Origin: an uncultured Chromatiales bacterium | GTDB taxonomy: Bacteria > Pseudomonadota > Gammaproteobacteria > Steroidobacterales > BM003 | Assembly: GCA_937128475.1 (NCBI GenBank) | Contig: CAKZML010000040.1 | Location: 1 to 37,096 of the forward strand | Direction: 5' to 3' | DNA: 37,096 bases | Shown: one piece after another, positions 8,711 through 17,038 of the stretch | How the letters are laid out: each line of letters opens with the position of its first letter | How positions within the stretch are numbered: position 1 is the stretch's first letter | Notes under the pieces: model-generated | Told to the model about the DNA's origin: nothing | The model's database searches: none | The model's input: only the letters and a program-made list of their open reading frames with translations | Program-made: the position numbers and the translations under genes

Positions 8711-8747
8711 CTTGCGATTCTGGCCTTAAACGGTGTTCGATCGCAAG
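8711..8747. promoter_or_regulatory. Candidate Lrp-family operator (inverted repeat)
   Basis: The arms CTTGCGA (8711-8717) and TCGCAAG (8741-8747) form a perfect 7-bp inverted repeat with a 23-bp spacer. Their centres are 30 bp apart, close to three helical turns. It lies in the divergent gap between the Lrp-type regulator and ald. A repeat this short can occur by chance, so position is the main argument. Confidence 0.35.
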
Positions 8748-8824
8748 TTAATTGCAGCCATGAAAAGGTATCATGTGCGGCTACCGGTCGATACAGCCCG
8801 GCCTAATTTGAGGGAGTTTCCATC

Positions 8825-9931
8825 ATGCTTATTGGTGTACCTAAAGAAATCAAGAATCACGAATATCGTGTGGGCCTGGTGCCCTCAAGCGTCAAGGACC
8901 TGGTCCACGCGGGTCACGAGGTCATCGTGCAGACTGGCGCCGGCGCCGGTATCGGTAGCAGCGACGACGAATACGTTGAGGCGGGTGCTAGCATCATCGG
9001 CACCGCGAAAGAGGTCTTCGCCAAGGCCGAAATGATCGTCAAGGTTAAAGAGCCCCAGTTGGTGGAATGCGAAATGCTGCGCCCCGGTCAGTTGTTGTTC
9101 ACTTACTTGCACCTTGCGCCAGATCCCAAGCAAACCGCTGCCCTGATCAAGAGCGGCGCCACGGCTATCGCGTACGAGACCGTGACTGCAGACGATCACA
9201 GCCTGCCGCTGCTGACACCCATGAGTGAGGTTGCCGGTCGTATGTCTATCCAGGTTGGCGCTGCCGCTCTGCAGAAAGCCTCTGGTGGCTCCGGTGTGCT
9301 GCTTGGCGGCGTTCCCGGTGTTGCCCCCGCCAAGGTAGTGATCCTCGGTGGCGGCGTGTCCGGTACCGCTGCAGCGGAAATGGCCGTTGGCCTGCGCGCA
9401 GAAGTGGTGGTCATTGACCGCTCTTTGAAGCGCTTGCGTGAACTGTCTGACCTGTTTGGTAACCAGCTCAAGACGGTCTATTCCACGGTCGATTCGATTG
9501 ACCGTTACGTAACCGATGCTGACCTGGTCATTGGCGCCGTGCTGATCCCCGGTGACGCAGCGCCCAAGCTGGTGTCCCGCGACATGGTCAAGCGTATGCG
9601 CGATGGCTCTGCACTGGTTGATATCGCTATCGACCAGGGTGGTTGCTTTGAAACCAGCCGTCCCACCAGCCACGCCGAGCCCGTCTACATTGACGAGGGT
9701 TGCGTTCACTACTGCGTGACCAATATGCCTGGCGCGGTTGCCCGCACCTCGGCCTTCGCCCTGAACAATGCCACCCTGCCTTTCGTGCATGCACTGGCCT
9801 CCAAGGGCTGGCAACAGGCTGTGGCTGACGACAAGCACCTTCTGAACGGCTTGAACGTCCACGCCGGCAAGGTTGTCTACAAGGCTGTGGCCGACGCCCT
9901 GAACCTGGAATACACGCCCTATGGCGCTTGA
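8825..9931 (+). CDS. ald: Alanine dehydrogenase
   Basis: This 368-residue protein is a full-length L-alanine dehydrogenase (EC 1.4.1.1), which converts L-alanine, NAD+ and water to pyruvate, ammonium and NADH. The N-terminus [18 protein letters not shown] is diagnostic. Lys75 in VKVKEPQ and His96 in TYLHLAPD match the catalytic pair known in this family. The NAD site is [16 protein letters not shown] near 172, and the D-Q-G-G-C segment near 270 is conserved. A GAGGGAG ribosome site sits about 8 nt before the ATG. It faces an Lrp/AsnC regulator and ends in a strong terminator, so it is a single-gene unit. The usual role is alanine catabolism, with possible reverse use for ammonium assimilation. 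Confidence 0.96.
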   Translation: MLIGVPKEIKNHEYRVGLVPSSVKDLVHAGHEVIVQTGAGAGIGSSDDEYVEAGASIIGTAKEVFAKAEMIVKVKEPQLVECEMLRPGQLLFTYLHLAPDPKQTAALIKSGATAIAYETVTADDHSLPLLTPMSEVAGRMSIQVGAAALQKASGGSGVLLGGVPGVAPAKVVILGGGVSGTAAAEMAVGLRAEVVVIDRSLKRLRELSDLFGNQLKTVYSTVDSIDRYVTDADLVIGAVLIPGDAAPKLVSRDMVKRMRDGSALVDIAIDQGGCFETSRPTSHAEPVYIDEGCVHYCVTNMPGAVARTSAFALNNATLPFVHALASKGWQQAVADDKHLLNGLNVHAGKVVYKAVADALNLEYTPYGA

Positions 9932-9957
9932 TTCCTGACTAACAGGGAATGAATAAA

Positions 9958-9993
9958 GGGCAGGCAGCCTGCGGGTTGCTTGTCCTTTTTTTT
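9958..9993 (+). terminator. Intrinsic terminator of ald
   Basis: The arms GGGCAGGCAGCC (9958-9969) and GGTTGCTTGTCC (9974-9985) pair over 12 positions, including three G-U pairs. The loop is TGCG, and eight T's follow at once. It lies 27 bp after the ald stop. Confidence 0.9.
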
Positions 9994-10070
9994 GGCCAGC
10001 AATTACAATAGCGAATTACCTCAGGCCGACCTACGCAGTCCGCCAGGCAATGAACACACGGAGTTCAGCC

Positions 10071-11498
10071 ATGTACGATTTCAAACAGTTTTATATCAAC
10101 GGCCAGTGGGTAGACCCGGTCACCCCGCGTGAATTAGGCGTTGTGAATCCGGCTACCGAATCGGTAGTGGGAACCATTTCCTTGGGCTCGCCTGCAGACG
10201 TGGAAAAGGCCGTGGCAGCAGCCAGGGCGGCCTTCGAGACATTTGGTCGCACCAGCCGCCAGGAACGTATAGAACTGCTGGAAGCCGTGCTTGCCGAATA
10301 CCATAAGCGCAAGGAAGAGATTGGCCTGGCCATCTGCGACGAGATGGGTGCGCCCATGTCCCTGGCGCGAGGCGCCCAGGCAGGTTCTGGCGACCAGCAT
10401 ATCGGAGGCGCACTCCAGGCCTTGAAGACCATGCACTGGGAAGAAAAGGTTGAAGGTGCCCGGGTGGTACGTGAGCCCATTGGTGTGGTCGGTCTGATTA
10501 CTCCCTGGAACTGGCCCATGAACCAGGTGGCGGCGAAAGTTGCCCCGGCCCTGGCTGCCGGTTGCACCATGATTCTGAAGCCCAGCGAAGAATCACCCCT
10601 TAGCGCCTATATTTTCAGCCAGGTGTTACACGATGCAGGCGTGCCGGCCGGCGTCTACAACATGATTAACGGTGATGGTCCCGATGTGGGCGCGCCGATT
10701 GCTTCCCATCCGGGTATCGACATGGTGTCGTTTACCGGTTCAACCCGGGCAGGTATCGCGGTAGCCAAGGCAGCGGCAGACACCGTTAAGCGGGTTGCCC
10801 AGGAATTGGGCGGCAAGTCGCCAAATATCATCCTGGATGATGCAGACCTGGTTCGCTCGGTGCGCGCCGGTACGGCCATGTGCTTCCACAACACCGGCCA
10901 GTCCTGTAATGCACCAACCCGGATGCTGGTACCCGAGGATCGTCTGGAAGAAGCCGAGGAAGTGGCTCGCAGCGTGGCGGAAAGAACTCGCGTGGGAGAT
11001 CCCAGGCAAGAGGGCATCTCCGTGGGTCCTGTGGTCAATAAGACTCAATGGATCAAGATCCAGGAATTGATCCAGGCTGGTATCGATGAGGGCGCAAAGT
11101 TGGTTGCCGGTGGCACAGGCCGACCCGAGGGCCTGGACAAGGGTTATTTCATCAAACCAACCGTGTTTGGCCATGTCAGCAACGACATGACAGTTGCCCA
11201 GGAAGAGATTTTTGGTCCCGTGCTGGTCATCATCCCGTACAAGGACGAAGAAGACGCCATTCGAATTGCCAATGACACGCCGTATGGTTTGTCAGCATAC
11301 ATTTCCTCCGGCGACCACCAGCGTGCCCTGCGGGTTGCCAGCCGGATTCGTGCTGGCATGGTACACATCAATGGCGCTGATCTTGTGGACATGGCGCCCT
11401 TTGGCGGCTTCAAGCAATCGGGTAATGGCCGTGAGTGGGGTGCCCACGGGGTGGAAGATTTCCTGGAGTGGAAATCGATTTATGGCTATGACGCCTGA
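10071..11498 (+). CDS. Aldehyde dehydrogenase family protein
   Basis: This is a 475-residue NAD(P)-dependent aldehyde dehydrogenase. Asn148 in ITPWNWPMNQ, Glu245 in QELGGKSPN and Cys279 in TGQSCNAPTRM are the expected catalytic residues, and the cofactor loop SFTGSTRAG is near 220. PFGGFKQSGNGREWG near the C-terminus is also typical. The ATG at 10071 has a GGAG ribosome site 7 nt upstream and matches the usual family start (YINGQW); an earlier ATG at 10050 would add seven unlikely residues. The sequence resembles the broad betaine/semialdehyde/aryl aldehyde group, so the substrate is open. It stands alone between the ald terminator and its own. Confidence 0.9.
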   Translation: MYDFKQFYINGQWVDPVTPRELGVVNPATESVVGTISLGSPADVEKAVAAARAAFETFGRTSRQERIELLEAVLAEYHKRKEEIGLAICDEMGAPMSLARGAQAGSGDQHIGGALQALKTMHWEEKVEGARVVREPIGVVGLITPWNWPMNQVAAKVAPALAAGCTMILKPSEESPLSAYIFSQVLHDAGVPAGVYNMINGDGPDVGAPIASHPGIDMVSFTGSTRAGIAVAKAAADTVKRVAQELGGKSPNIILDDADLVRSVRAGTAMCFHNTGQSCNAPTRMLVPEDRLEEAEEVARSVAERTRVGDPRQEGISVGPVVNKTQWIKIQELIQAGIDEGAKLVAGGTGRPEGLDKGYFIKPTVFGHVSNDMTVAQEEIFGPVLVIIPYKDEEDAIRIANDTPYGLSAYISSGDHQRALRVASRIRAGMVHINGADLVDMAPFGGFKQSGNGREWGAHGVEDFLEWKSIYGYDA

Positions 11499-11524
11499 GC
11501 CTTGAGCCAGACCTGGCCCTAACG

Positions 11525-11554
11525 AAAAAAGCCGGTGTTATACCGGCTTTTTTT
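11525..11554. terminator. Bidirectional intrinsic terminator
   Basis: GCCGGT (11531-11536) and ACCGGC (11542-11547) form a stem with loop GTTAT, flanked by six A's on the left and seven T's on the right. It serves the aldehyde dehydrogenase on the plus strand and the CBS gene on the minus strand. Confidence 0.92.
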
Positions 11555-11568
11555 ATGTCTGCAGAAAA

Positions 11569-12015
11569 CTAGAATTCGTCATCCAGTTCCATGGCGTCGA
11601 GCTGCTCCATCTGCTCGATCAGATTGATCGCAACCGACACAAAATCAGTGTCGGTGATAATGCCCTGGAGTTTGCCGTGGTTCACTACCGGAAGGCAGCC
11701 AATTTTGTGTTCTTCCAGAAAGCGCGCGCACTGGCGCAGACTGGCATGCTCATCCACCGACACGATGTCAGTAATCATCACATCGGCCAGTGTGATACAA
11801 GCCGGGTCAGCCCGATCCATGGGTTCCCGCAAGGTGGAGTCCGATGCTGCCAACACATCGCTCATGGTCACCAGGCCAACCAGGTCGCCGCTATCATTAA
11901 CGATAGGCAGATGCCTGATACGCTGTTCAATCATCAGCTGCTTGGCATCCTCAAGAGTGTCATGGGGTTCCAGTGTGTACAGGTCTGCAGTCATGACCTC
12001 AGCAACGGTAATCAT
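11569..12015 (-). CDS. CBS-pair domain protein
   Basis: This 148-residue protein consists of two tandem CBS motifs and a short acidic tail. The first is near residues 5-60 (VMTADLYTLEPHDTLEDA to LVGLVTMSDVLA) and the second near 76-135 (VMITDIVSVDEHASLRQC to LQGIITDTDFV). CBS pairs usually bind adenine nucleotides or S-adenosyl ligands and act as energy sensors or partner-protein regulators. No enzyme or channel domain is attached, so the target must be another protein. The gene is alone, converging on the aldehyde dehydrogenase and facing away from tRNA-Leu. The function is unknown beyond ligand sensing. Confidence 0.88.
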   Translation of the reverse strand: MITVAEVMTADLYTLEPHDTLEDAKQLMIEQRIRHLPIVNDSGDLVGLVTMSDVLAASDSTLREPMDRADPACITLADVMITDIVSVDEHASLRQCARFLEEHKIGCLPVVNHGKLQGIITDTDFVSVAINLIEQMEQLDAMELDDEF

Positions 12016-12138
12016 TTAAAAATGCTCTCCAGTTAGTGCGACAGGGTTAATTAATGCCTATAGGAATAGAGTGTAGGAGGCATGTATGGCTTTTTTAATA
12101 CGGGCATTCCACTAGACACCTTTTAAGATGAGAACAAG

Positions 12139-12169
12139 TTGCACATCTGCAGTGCAAACCCATTACAAT
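12139..12169 (+). promoter_or_regulatory. Possible promoter of tRNA-Leu
   Basis: TTGCAC (12139-12144) and TACAAT (12164-12169) resemble sigma70 -35 and -10 boxes. The 19-bp spacer is longer than the ideal. The -10 box ends 18 bp before the mature tRNA 5' end, which suits a short leader. A GC-rich stretch follows the -10 box, as at many stable-RNA promoters. Confidence 0.4.
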
Positions 12170-12187
12170 ATGCGGCTGATCACCCGT

Positions 12188-12274
12188 GCCCGGGTGGCGA
12201 AATTGGTAGACGCAAGGGACTTAAAATCCCTCGGTAGAAATACCGTACCGGTTCGATTCCGGTCCCGGGCACCA
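12188..12274 (+). tRNA. tRNA-Leu (anticodon UAA)
   Basis: This 87-nt type-II tRNA has acceptor arms GCCCGGG (12188-12194) and CCCGGGC (12264-12270), discriminator A and encoded CCA. The anticodon arm AGGGA-CTTAAAA-TCCCT gives UAA, which reads UUA and UUG leucine codons. A long variable arm (TCGG...ACCGT) and a standard T-loop GTTCGATTC are present, and the D-loop has the conserved GG. Confidence 0.97.
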
Positions 12275-12513
12275 TTCCTTTCCGGCCTTGCTCCAGGCCC
12301 TGGTCAGACCACGCCTGAAGTGGCCCCTGACTTTTCCCAGCCGCAATTTTGCTGTATTCATTGACCTCAGGGAACCTGGATTCCCGCCGCGAGTCGGTAA
12401 AAATTCAGGACAGCCCAAGGCACGGGCGAATCGTTACAAGGCAATCATTGGGATCGATCGAATCTCGGGAATAGCTCCCCGAATAGTGTTATTCATGGTC
12501 GACAGGGAGGGGT

Positions 12514-13062
12514 ATGAAGACTGTTTCATGGAAAGAAGTGGCAGAGGGAGTCGGTGTGCTTAGCATCGTGGCGGGCCTGGCGCTGGTGGCCTGGGAGGTT
12601 CGCCAAGCCAATCATATCGCCAGGACCGAGGTCATCATCACTACTCTTCAGCAGTGGAACGAATTCAACCTCTCTCGTTTCGAAAACCCGGACGTAGCCC
12701 AGTTAAGCCTGATTGCGATGAATCCGGAAAAGCATGAGATCACACCCCTGGATCGCTCTCGGCTTAATGGTATGGCCTGGCACTTCGTGAACATTGCCTG
12801 GGCCTCCCAGATCGCCTACGACGCTGGTCTGCTGGGCGAGAGAGATTTGCTCAATGCAAAGACGGACCTGAATTGGTCGCTGGAAGAGATGCCCGGACTA
12901 ACGCCGGAGTTACTGGCGATCTATGATCAAATCCCTTATATGAAGGGGGTATACGTGTTCGAACCCCTGGCCGATGCGGCCGCGAAGGGAAATTTACCCG
13001 AGCATAAAAGTCCACCCCCTCAAAGCGAGCCCACTAAAGACTCCCCGGAAGTGGATCAGTAA
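12514..13062 (+). CDS. Hypothetical protein with one N-terminal membrane segment
   Basis: The 182-residue product is not one I can assign. Residues 11-28 (GVGVLSIVAGLALVAWEV) form one membrane anchor, followed by RQANHIARTE and a mostly helical soluble part rich in Trp and Asn. The tail from about 160 is proline-rich and polar. Similar single-anchor proteins (anchor, then an R-Q-A/N linker and a helical domain) occur widely in marine gammaproteobacteria without known function. A GGAGGGG ribosome site directly precedes the ATG. It is a single gene with its own strand neighbourhood, converging on a small minus-strand membrane protein. Good codon structure supports it as real. Confidence 0.7.
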   Translation: MKTVSWKEVAEGVGVLSIVAGLALVAWEVRQANHIARTEVIITTLQQWNEFNLSRFENPDVAQLSLIAMNPEKHEITPLDRSRLNGMAWHFVNIAWASQIAYDAGLLGERDLLNAKTDLNWSLEEMPGLTPELLAIYDQIPYMKGVYVFEPLADAAAKGNLPEHKSPPPQSEPTKDSPEVDQ

Positions 13063-13082
13063 AAGCGACTCGTGAGTTGCGA

Positions 13083-13274
13083 CTAGATATGCAGGATAAA
13101 GACCAGGGGAACGGCAACCAGCCACCACCACCACAAGGCTGAGCCCAGGACCTGGCCCAGGAACTTCACGGCACGATTGTGGCTATGGGTTTGAACCATA
13201 CTGCCGGCGTAGGCTGCCAATGGACCAGGAACTATTACAAAGGTCCATGCCATCAGGAAATGAACAAATCTCAC
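13083..13274 (-). CDS. Small hypothetical membrane protein
   Basis: From GTG at 13274 the product has 63 residues and two hydrophobic segments: about 3-25 (FVHFLMAWTFVIVPGPLAAYAG) and 41-62 (LGQVLGSALWWWWLVAVPLVFI). A short polar loop with HSHNRAVK lies between them. A GGAG lies about 9 nt before this GTG. The frame stays open upstream to a TTG at 13397 (104 residues), but that extension looks non-coding. The hairpin topology and the run of four tryptophans suggest a real inner-membrane peptide. No function can be assigned. Confidence 0.5.
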   Translation of the reverse strand: MRFVHFLMAWTFVIVPGPLAAYAGSMVQTHSHNRAVKFLGQVLGSALWWWWLVAVPLVFILHI

Positions 13275-13493
13275 TGCAATCACTCCAAAAGCGCTTGTTG
13301 CGCGCGATGACCACTCGTTACCCGGGGAAGGATTTCCTCCGGTAGGCAGGATGGCCTTAAAAACCTCGAGAGGGGCGTTTTTATTCGGGTTGTCCAATGG
13401 TCCCCGGAGGCCGCCTTAATTGCTCTCTTGGCGCAGTATTTACGCCTGAATGCGAAAACTCGGAATAAGTATTTATACGCATGGGTCCCGCAT

Positions 13494-13526
13494 AAAAAAA
13501 CGGGTCGGTTTTTAGCCGACCCGTTT
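13494..13526 (-). terminator. Intrinsic terminator of nrfHA
   Basis: Read on the minus strand, CGGGTCGG and CCGACCCG (13523-13516 and 13508-13501) form an 8-bp GC-rich stem with a 7-nt loop. Seven T's follow, corresponding to plus-strand A's at 13494-13500. It lies 38 bp past the nrfA stop. Confidence 0.9.
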
Positions 13527-13563
13527 CAGGAGTCTACCGAGTCCAAAACCCGGTAAATACAGT

Positions 13564-15021
13564 CTAGTCGTCGCCGTCAGCCGAAGCTCCGCCAGCTGCC
13601 TTGTTCCAGTTCATGGCCGAAATCTGACCCTGCCTGGCGTAGTCAGATGCCTCACCCAGCACCTTTGCCGCTTCCTGGGGCGCATGGAAGCCCATGGAAT
13701 TTTCGGCAGCGATGAAGTCCAGGCGCCATTGTGCCTTGCGCTGCAGTTCCAGAGCTTCATTGAGCTGCGCGTCGGTAGCGCCTTCAGCCTTGGCTTTCTG
13801 AACCGCATCAATCAGGTCCATCAGGGCTGCGCCACCACGCTGCAACAAGTCGTAGTTGCGTTGCTGAATAACATCCACGCGCTCGGCCATTTCAGTCTCG
13901 GACTCACGATGACAAGTCTGGCAAGCACGGGAAATGTTCAACAGCGGGCTGCGTACCCAGTGATCCGACGTCTTGGTCGCGCCATCGCGCTGGTAGGGCA
14001 TGTGACAATCTGCACAGGCCACGCCGCTGCGTGCATGAATGCCCTGGCTCCACAACTCAAACTCAGGATGCTGAGCCTTAAGCACGGGAGCGCCGGTTTC
14101 CTTGTGTTTGAAGTCAAAGAAACGGGTGCCATCGGGGAACTTAGTGTTGTCCCAGAAGGATTCCACGTTGTCTGCGGTCATGCCTTCACCCCAGGGGAAG
14201 GTAAGCGGCATTTCACTGGAGCAGTAATACTCCACGTGACACTGGCCACACACGTAGCTGCGCATCTCGGTGCGAGTGCCATCCACGTTGGGATCGTAAG
14301 GGGTGCTGCGATCGCCTTCACGCCACTGCTGCATTGAGGGCAGGTGGGGAACCGGTGCGTCACCTTCGGCCAGAATCTGGATGCCGTTGATGAAGCCGGG
14401 GCGCGTTACACGAAGCGCCATGCTTGTGGGCTCATGACAGTCAACACAAGACACCGGATGGCCATTGCCCATATTGTGCAATTCGGCATTCAGATCCTGG
14501 TAGGACCACTTGTAGGTTTCCATGAAACCAGCCATGGCATCGCCATTACCCAGTTTGCGGTACAGGGGCATCACAGAGCCGTGGCAGTGCAGGCACGAAC
14601 CTGACTGGGGCTTGGTCAACCGCTGAGTGTTTTCCTGGTCCTCGAGCATGTAGGCATGACCGCGACGATCCCGGTAGTCGATAGAGAAGGCATAGCCCAG
14701 GAACATGCGCTTGAGCCACGGATCACGTTCGATTTTCTCGGCCGGCAAGGCTTCACTGCCGCCATGACCGCCGAAACGGGTCTTGGTGCTGATTGCAGTG
14801 CGCTTGTAGGAATCATATTGCTTGGGCCAGTTCTTTCCCCATTCAGCTGGATCGGTGGTGTCTTCCGTCACCTCCACCAACTGGACATAGGTCTGCTTGG
14901 CTTCGCTCTTGCGCTCGAAGACGTTTACCAGCAAAGCCGTAACGGCTGCTGTTGCCACCGCGACAATGGCAATAGCCACTATGACGCTGAATGTTGACCA
15001 ACCGCGTTGTACAAATCTCAT
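13564..15021 (-). CDS. nrfA: Cytochrome c nitrite reductase NrfA, CXXCH-type catalytic heme
   Basis: This 485-residue pentaheme enzyme reduces nitrite to ammonium with six electrons in the periplasm. Heme motifs start at C143, C192, C258, C336 and C367, and all five are CXXCH. In classical NrfA the first, catalytic motif is CXXCK. The other active-site parts are present: Arg120 in RRGH, Glu264-Tyr265 in HVEYY, Lys315 and Gln317 as calcium ligands, and His318 in KAQHPE. A hydrophobic segment at 11-33 is a signal or an uncleaved anchor. The start overlaps the nrfH stop by 4 bp, and a terminator follows. Octaheme or tetrathionate reductases are ruled out by heme count and by the [16 protein letters not shown] core. 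Confidence 0.94.
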   Translation of the reverse strand: MRFVQRGWSTFSVIVAIAIVAVATAAVTALLVNVFERKSEAKQTYVQLVEVTEDTTDPAEWGKNWPKQYDSYKRTAISTKTRFGGHGGSEALPAEKIERDPWLKRMFLGYAFSIDYRDRRGHAYMLEDQENTQRLTKPQSGSCLHCHGSVMPLYRKLGNGDAMAGFMETYKWSYQDLNAELHNMGNGHPVSCVDCHEPTSMALRVTRPGFINGIQILAEGDAPVPHLPSMQQWREGDRSTPYDPNVDGTRTEMRSYVCGQCHVEYYCSSEMPLTFPWGEGMTADNVESFWDNTKFPDGTRFFDFKHKETGAPVLKAQHPEFELWSQGIHARSGVACADCHMPYQRDGATKTSDHWVRSPLLNISRACQTCHRESETEMAERVDVIQQRNYDLLQRGGAALMDLIDAVQKAKAEGATDAQLNEALELQRKAQWRLDFIAAENSMGFHAPQEAAKVLGEASDYARQGQISAMNWNKAAGGASADGDD

Positions 15022-15545
15022 AATCCCGCTTCCTCTTCCGAGTAATTATCCTCGGGACCTCCAAGTCCCGTGGTTTCTCCATGTCCTACCGTTACGTGAC
15101 AATGCACGCAGCGGACGTCATCTGGTTGTCCATTCACACCGAGCACCATTTCATGCACCGCATCCTGGTGACAATCCAGGCAGGCGTTCTGAAGAATGCG
15201 TTGATTCTTCCCGGTCATGATGATGGGTTCGTGAAAATTCTGAAGGGTAAATGCCTTGGAGTGATTCCAGCCGTTTTCGGCCTTGGCAAGGTACTTACCG
15301 ATAAAGTCGTGGGGCAGGTGGCAATCGATGCATCCGGCGACTGCATGGTGGCTGGATTTCTGCCAGGAGTCGTACTGGGGCTGCATGATGTGGCAGTTTG
15401 CGCACACTTCCGGGTCCGTACTCATGTATGAGAGGCCCTTGGCGTAGAGGAACGTGTAGCCTCCAATCCCGATTCCAAATCCCAGTGCGAGGATTAGAAT
15501 CAATACAAACAAGGACTTGCCGCGTTCGGCTGCTTGTCTTCCCAT
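15018..15545 (-). CDS. nrfH: NrfH, tetraheme membrane quinol dehydrogenase
   Basis: This 175-residue NapC/NirT-family cytochrome passes electrons from the quinol pool to NrfA. One N-terminal membrane helix (about 11-33) is followed by four CXXCH motifs at C48, C72, C122 and C146. The first is CANCHIM, whose methionine matches the unusual heme-1 ligand seen in NrfH. It is first in the operon and overlaps nrfA by 4 bp. NrfHA pairing is the system used in many delta-, epsilon- and some gammaproteobacteria instead of the enteric NrfBCD. No nrfBCD or nrfEFG is adjacent. The tail after residue 150 is acidic and probably disordered. Confidence 0.94.
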   Translation of the reverse strand: MGRQAAERGKSLFVLILILALGFGIGIGGYTFLYAKGLSYMSTDPEVCANCHIMQPQYDSWQKSSHHAVAGCIDCHLPHDFIGKYLAKAENGWNHSKAFTLQNFHEPIIMTGKNQRILQNACLDCHQDAVHEMVLGVNGQPDDVRCVHCHVTVGHGETTGLGGPEDNYSEEEAGL

Positions 15546-15605
15546 GAATAACTATCCCTGTCTCGTTTATTAGCGGGGCTCGACCAATCAATAAACATAA
15601 TGTGC

Positions 15606-15639
15606 GTAGGTAGCGCATGGCAATACGGAAACTACCTAC
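15606..15639. promoter_or_regulatory. Inverted repeat upstream of nrfHA
   Basis: GTAGGTAG (15606-15613) and CTACCTAC (15632-15639) form a perfect 8-bp inverted repeat with an 18-bp spacer, about 60-95 bp before the nrfH start. It could be an operator for a nitrite, nitric oxide or redox regulator. It does not match the FNR/DNR consensus (TTGAT-N4-ATCAA). Repeats of this size occur by chance. Confidence 0.25.
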
Positions 15640-15720
15640 CTAACTGGAATTTTGCTCATGTTGGTTATTACTGACGCTTACAGAAGGGTTCTCGAGGTAT
15701 TGGGAATCGCTTGAAGAGCA

Positions 15721-15794
15721 TGGAGGCTAGGGTCGGAATCGAACCGGCGTACACGGCTTTGCAGGCCGCTGCATAACCACTCTGCCACCTAGCC
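15721..15794 (-). tRNA. tRNA-Cys (anticodon GCA)
   Basis: The 74-nt tRNA includes CCA. Acceptor arms GGCTAGG and CCTAGCC pair fully, and the discriminator is U, as expected for tRNA-Cys. The anticodon arm CGGCC-TGCAAAG-CCG region gives a CTGCAAA loop with anticodon GCA, and the T-loop is GTTCGATTC. It lies between nrfH and the acetyltransferase-peptidase gene. Confidence 0.97.
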
Positions 15795-15877
15795 ATGCTC
15801 AAGCGAGGCGAGAATTTAACACACTCTGAATTGAAAAACAGGGTCTATCTTCGATCAATTTACAAAAACTTCGCCAA

Positions 15878-17038
15878 TTAGCCCTGACGGCGAGACGCGG
15901 AAGCCGAAGCAGAGAGGATGACGCAGGCCCGCAGACGGTTTTTACCGAAACTGGCCATGCGCTCGAACTGCTTCTTCAGGACCGGCAGATTGGCATTATC
16001 GGTCGCGGTACGCATATGGGCCGGGTCCGCATCCGGGTCGTTGATGTAAACAAAGCGCTCATCCATGCCAACGATAACTACCCAGTGGGGAACCTTACTG
16101 CTGCTAAAGCGGTAGGTACTCACCAGGACCAGGGGAATCCCGCCTGCTTCCAGGGCTGCCTCCAGCTTCTTCATGCTTATCGGTTGGTAGTGCACATCGA
16201 TTCCCGACCCCTGGACCTGCTTGCGGAAGTCCTCGTGAACCACCCGCATGACGGCCTTCTTTTCCTCGCTGCGTACGCCATTGAGGAACAAGGGGCCCTT
16301 GTGACTGATATACGCCTGGACGGCAAACCCGCGCCGTTCAGCAGCCAATGCCAGTCCATGAGGGCCGCAGCCACCGTGACCTGACATCATGAATATGGTG
16401 GTGGATTCTCGCCACAGCTGAAGTTCCAGGGTTCTATCCATCGCGCGGCTCGGTTCCAGGCTGCGCATGGCCATCAACAGGCAGGAGGGACCACAGGTGA
16501 AGGGTGTGGTTTGGGAATAGTAGGGCACCTTCAAACTGGTGCCGCCGGGTGCCTCGAACAACACCCGCTTTTCATAGCGCAAGGCATCGGATTTGTCGTC
16601 GTAATACTGTTTATACAAACCGAAACGGAAATAACCCGCTTCTTCATACAGGGCAATCGCCCGGGCATTGTCAGGGTGCACTTCAAGACGCAAATAGACA
16701 CAATCATTGTCCACTGCCGCTGCCTCTGATCGGGTTAGCAATTCCCTGGCCAGGCCGGCGCCGCGAAAAGCCTTGTCCACGGCGATGGAGTACATCCGTG
16801 CCAGGGACGTGCCCTTGTGAAACAACAGCAGGGTATATCCAGCCAGTGCGCCATCAATTTCCACCACCATGAAAAATGCATGGGCCTTGCGAATCATCCA
16901 GGTGAAGTTGCGCCGGGTGAGTCGATCAGTGGCGAAAGACTTTTCTTCCAGCGCCACCAGGGCATCCAGGTCACGTATTGTGGCGGCTCGGTAAACCGGC
17001 TGTTTTTCCTGGGCTTTGGTTGTTACTTTTCGGGTCAC
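15878..17038 (-). CDS. GNAT acetyltransferase fused to C39-like cysteine peptidase
   Basis: The 386-residue product joins two enzymes. Residues about 13-160 form a RimI-like GNAT domain with the acetyl-CoA motif RGAGLA at 92-97 and the conserved HPDNARAIALYEEAGY. Residues about 170-375 form a C39/papain-like peptidase with Cys182 in TPFTCGPSCL, His318 in VPHWVVIVG and an Asp at 334 in YINDPD. GTG at 17038 is chosen because it overlaps the upstream gene's TGA and has GAGGA 6-7 nt before it; the frame continues to 17116 without a better start. It is the second gene of an operon with a metallopeptidase, opposite an RLAN-RimK ligase. It probably cleaves and acetylates a peptide or protein made or modified by that ligase. 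The substrate is unknown. Confidence 0.88.
   Translation of the reverse strand: MTRKVTTKAQEKQPVYRAATIRDLDALVALEEKSFATDRLTRRNFTWMIRKAHAFFMVVEIDGALAGYTLLLFHKGTSLARMYSIAVDKAFRGAGLARELLTRSEAAAVDNDCVYLRLEVHPDNARAIALYEEAGYFRFGLYKQYYDDKSDALRYEKRVLFEAPGGTSLKVPYYSQTTPFTCGPSCLLMAMRSLEPSRAMDRTLELQLWRESTTIFMMSGHGGCGPHGLALAAERRGFAVQAYISHKGPLFLNGVRSEEKKAVMRVVHEDFRKQVQGSGIDVHYQPISMKKLEAALEAGGIPLVLVSTYRFSSSKVPHWVVIVGMDERFVYINDPDADPAHMRTATDNANLPVLKKQFERMASFGKNRLRACVILSASASASRRQG

Noticed and set aside
12188-12513. tRNA-Leu as an integration site for a mobile element.
   Set aside because: No second copy of the tRNA 3' end, no integrase and no other mobile-element gene is present.
15546-15620. FNR/DNR box upstream of nrfH.
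   Set aside because: Only one TTGAT half-site is present; the second half (ATCAA) is missing at the required spacing.
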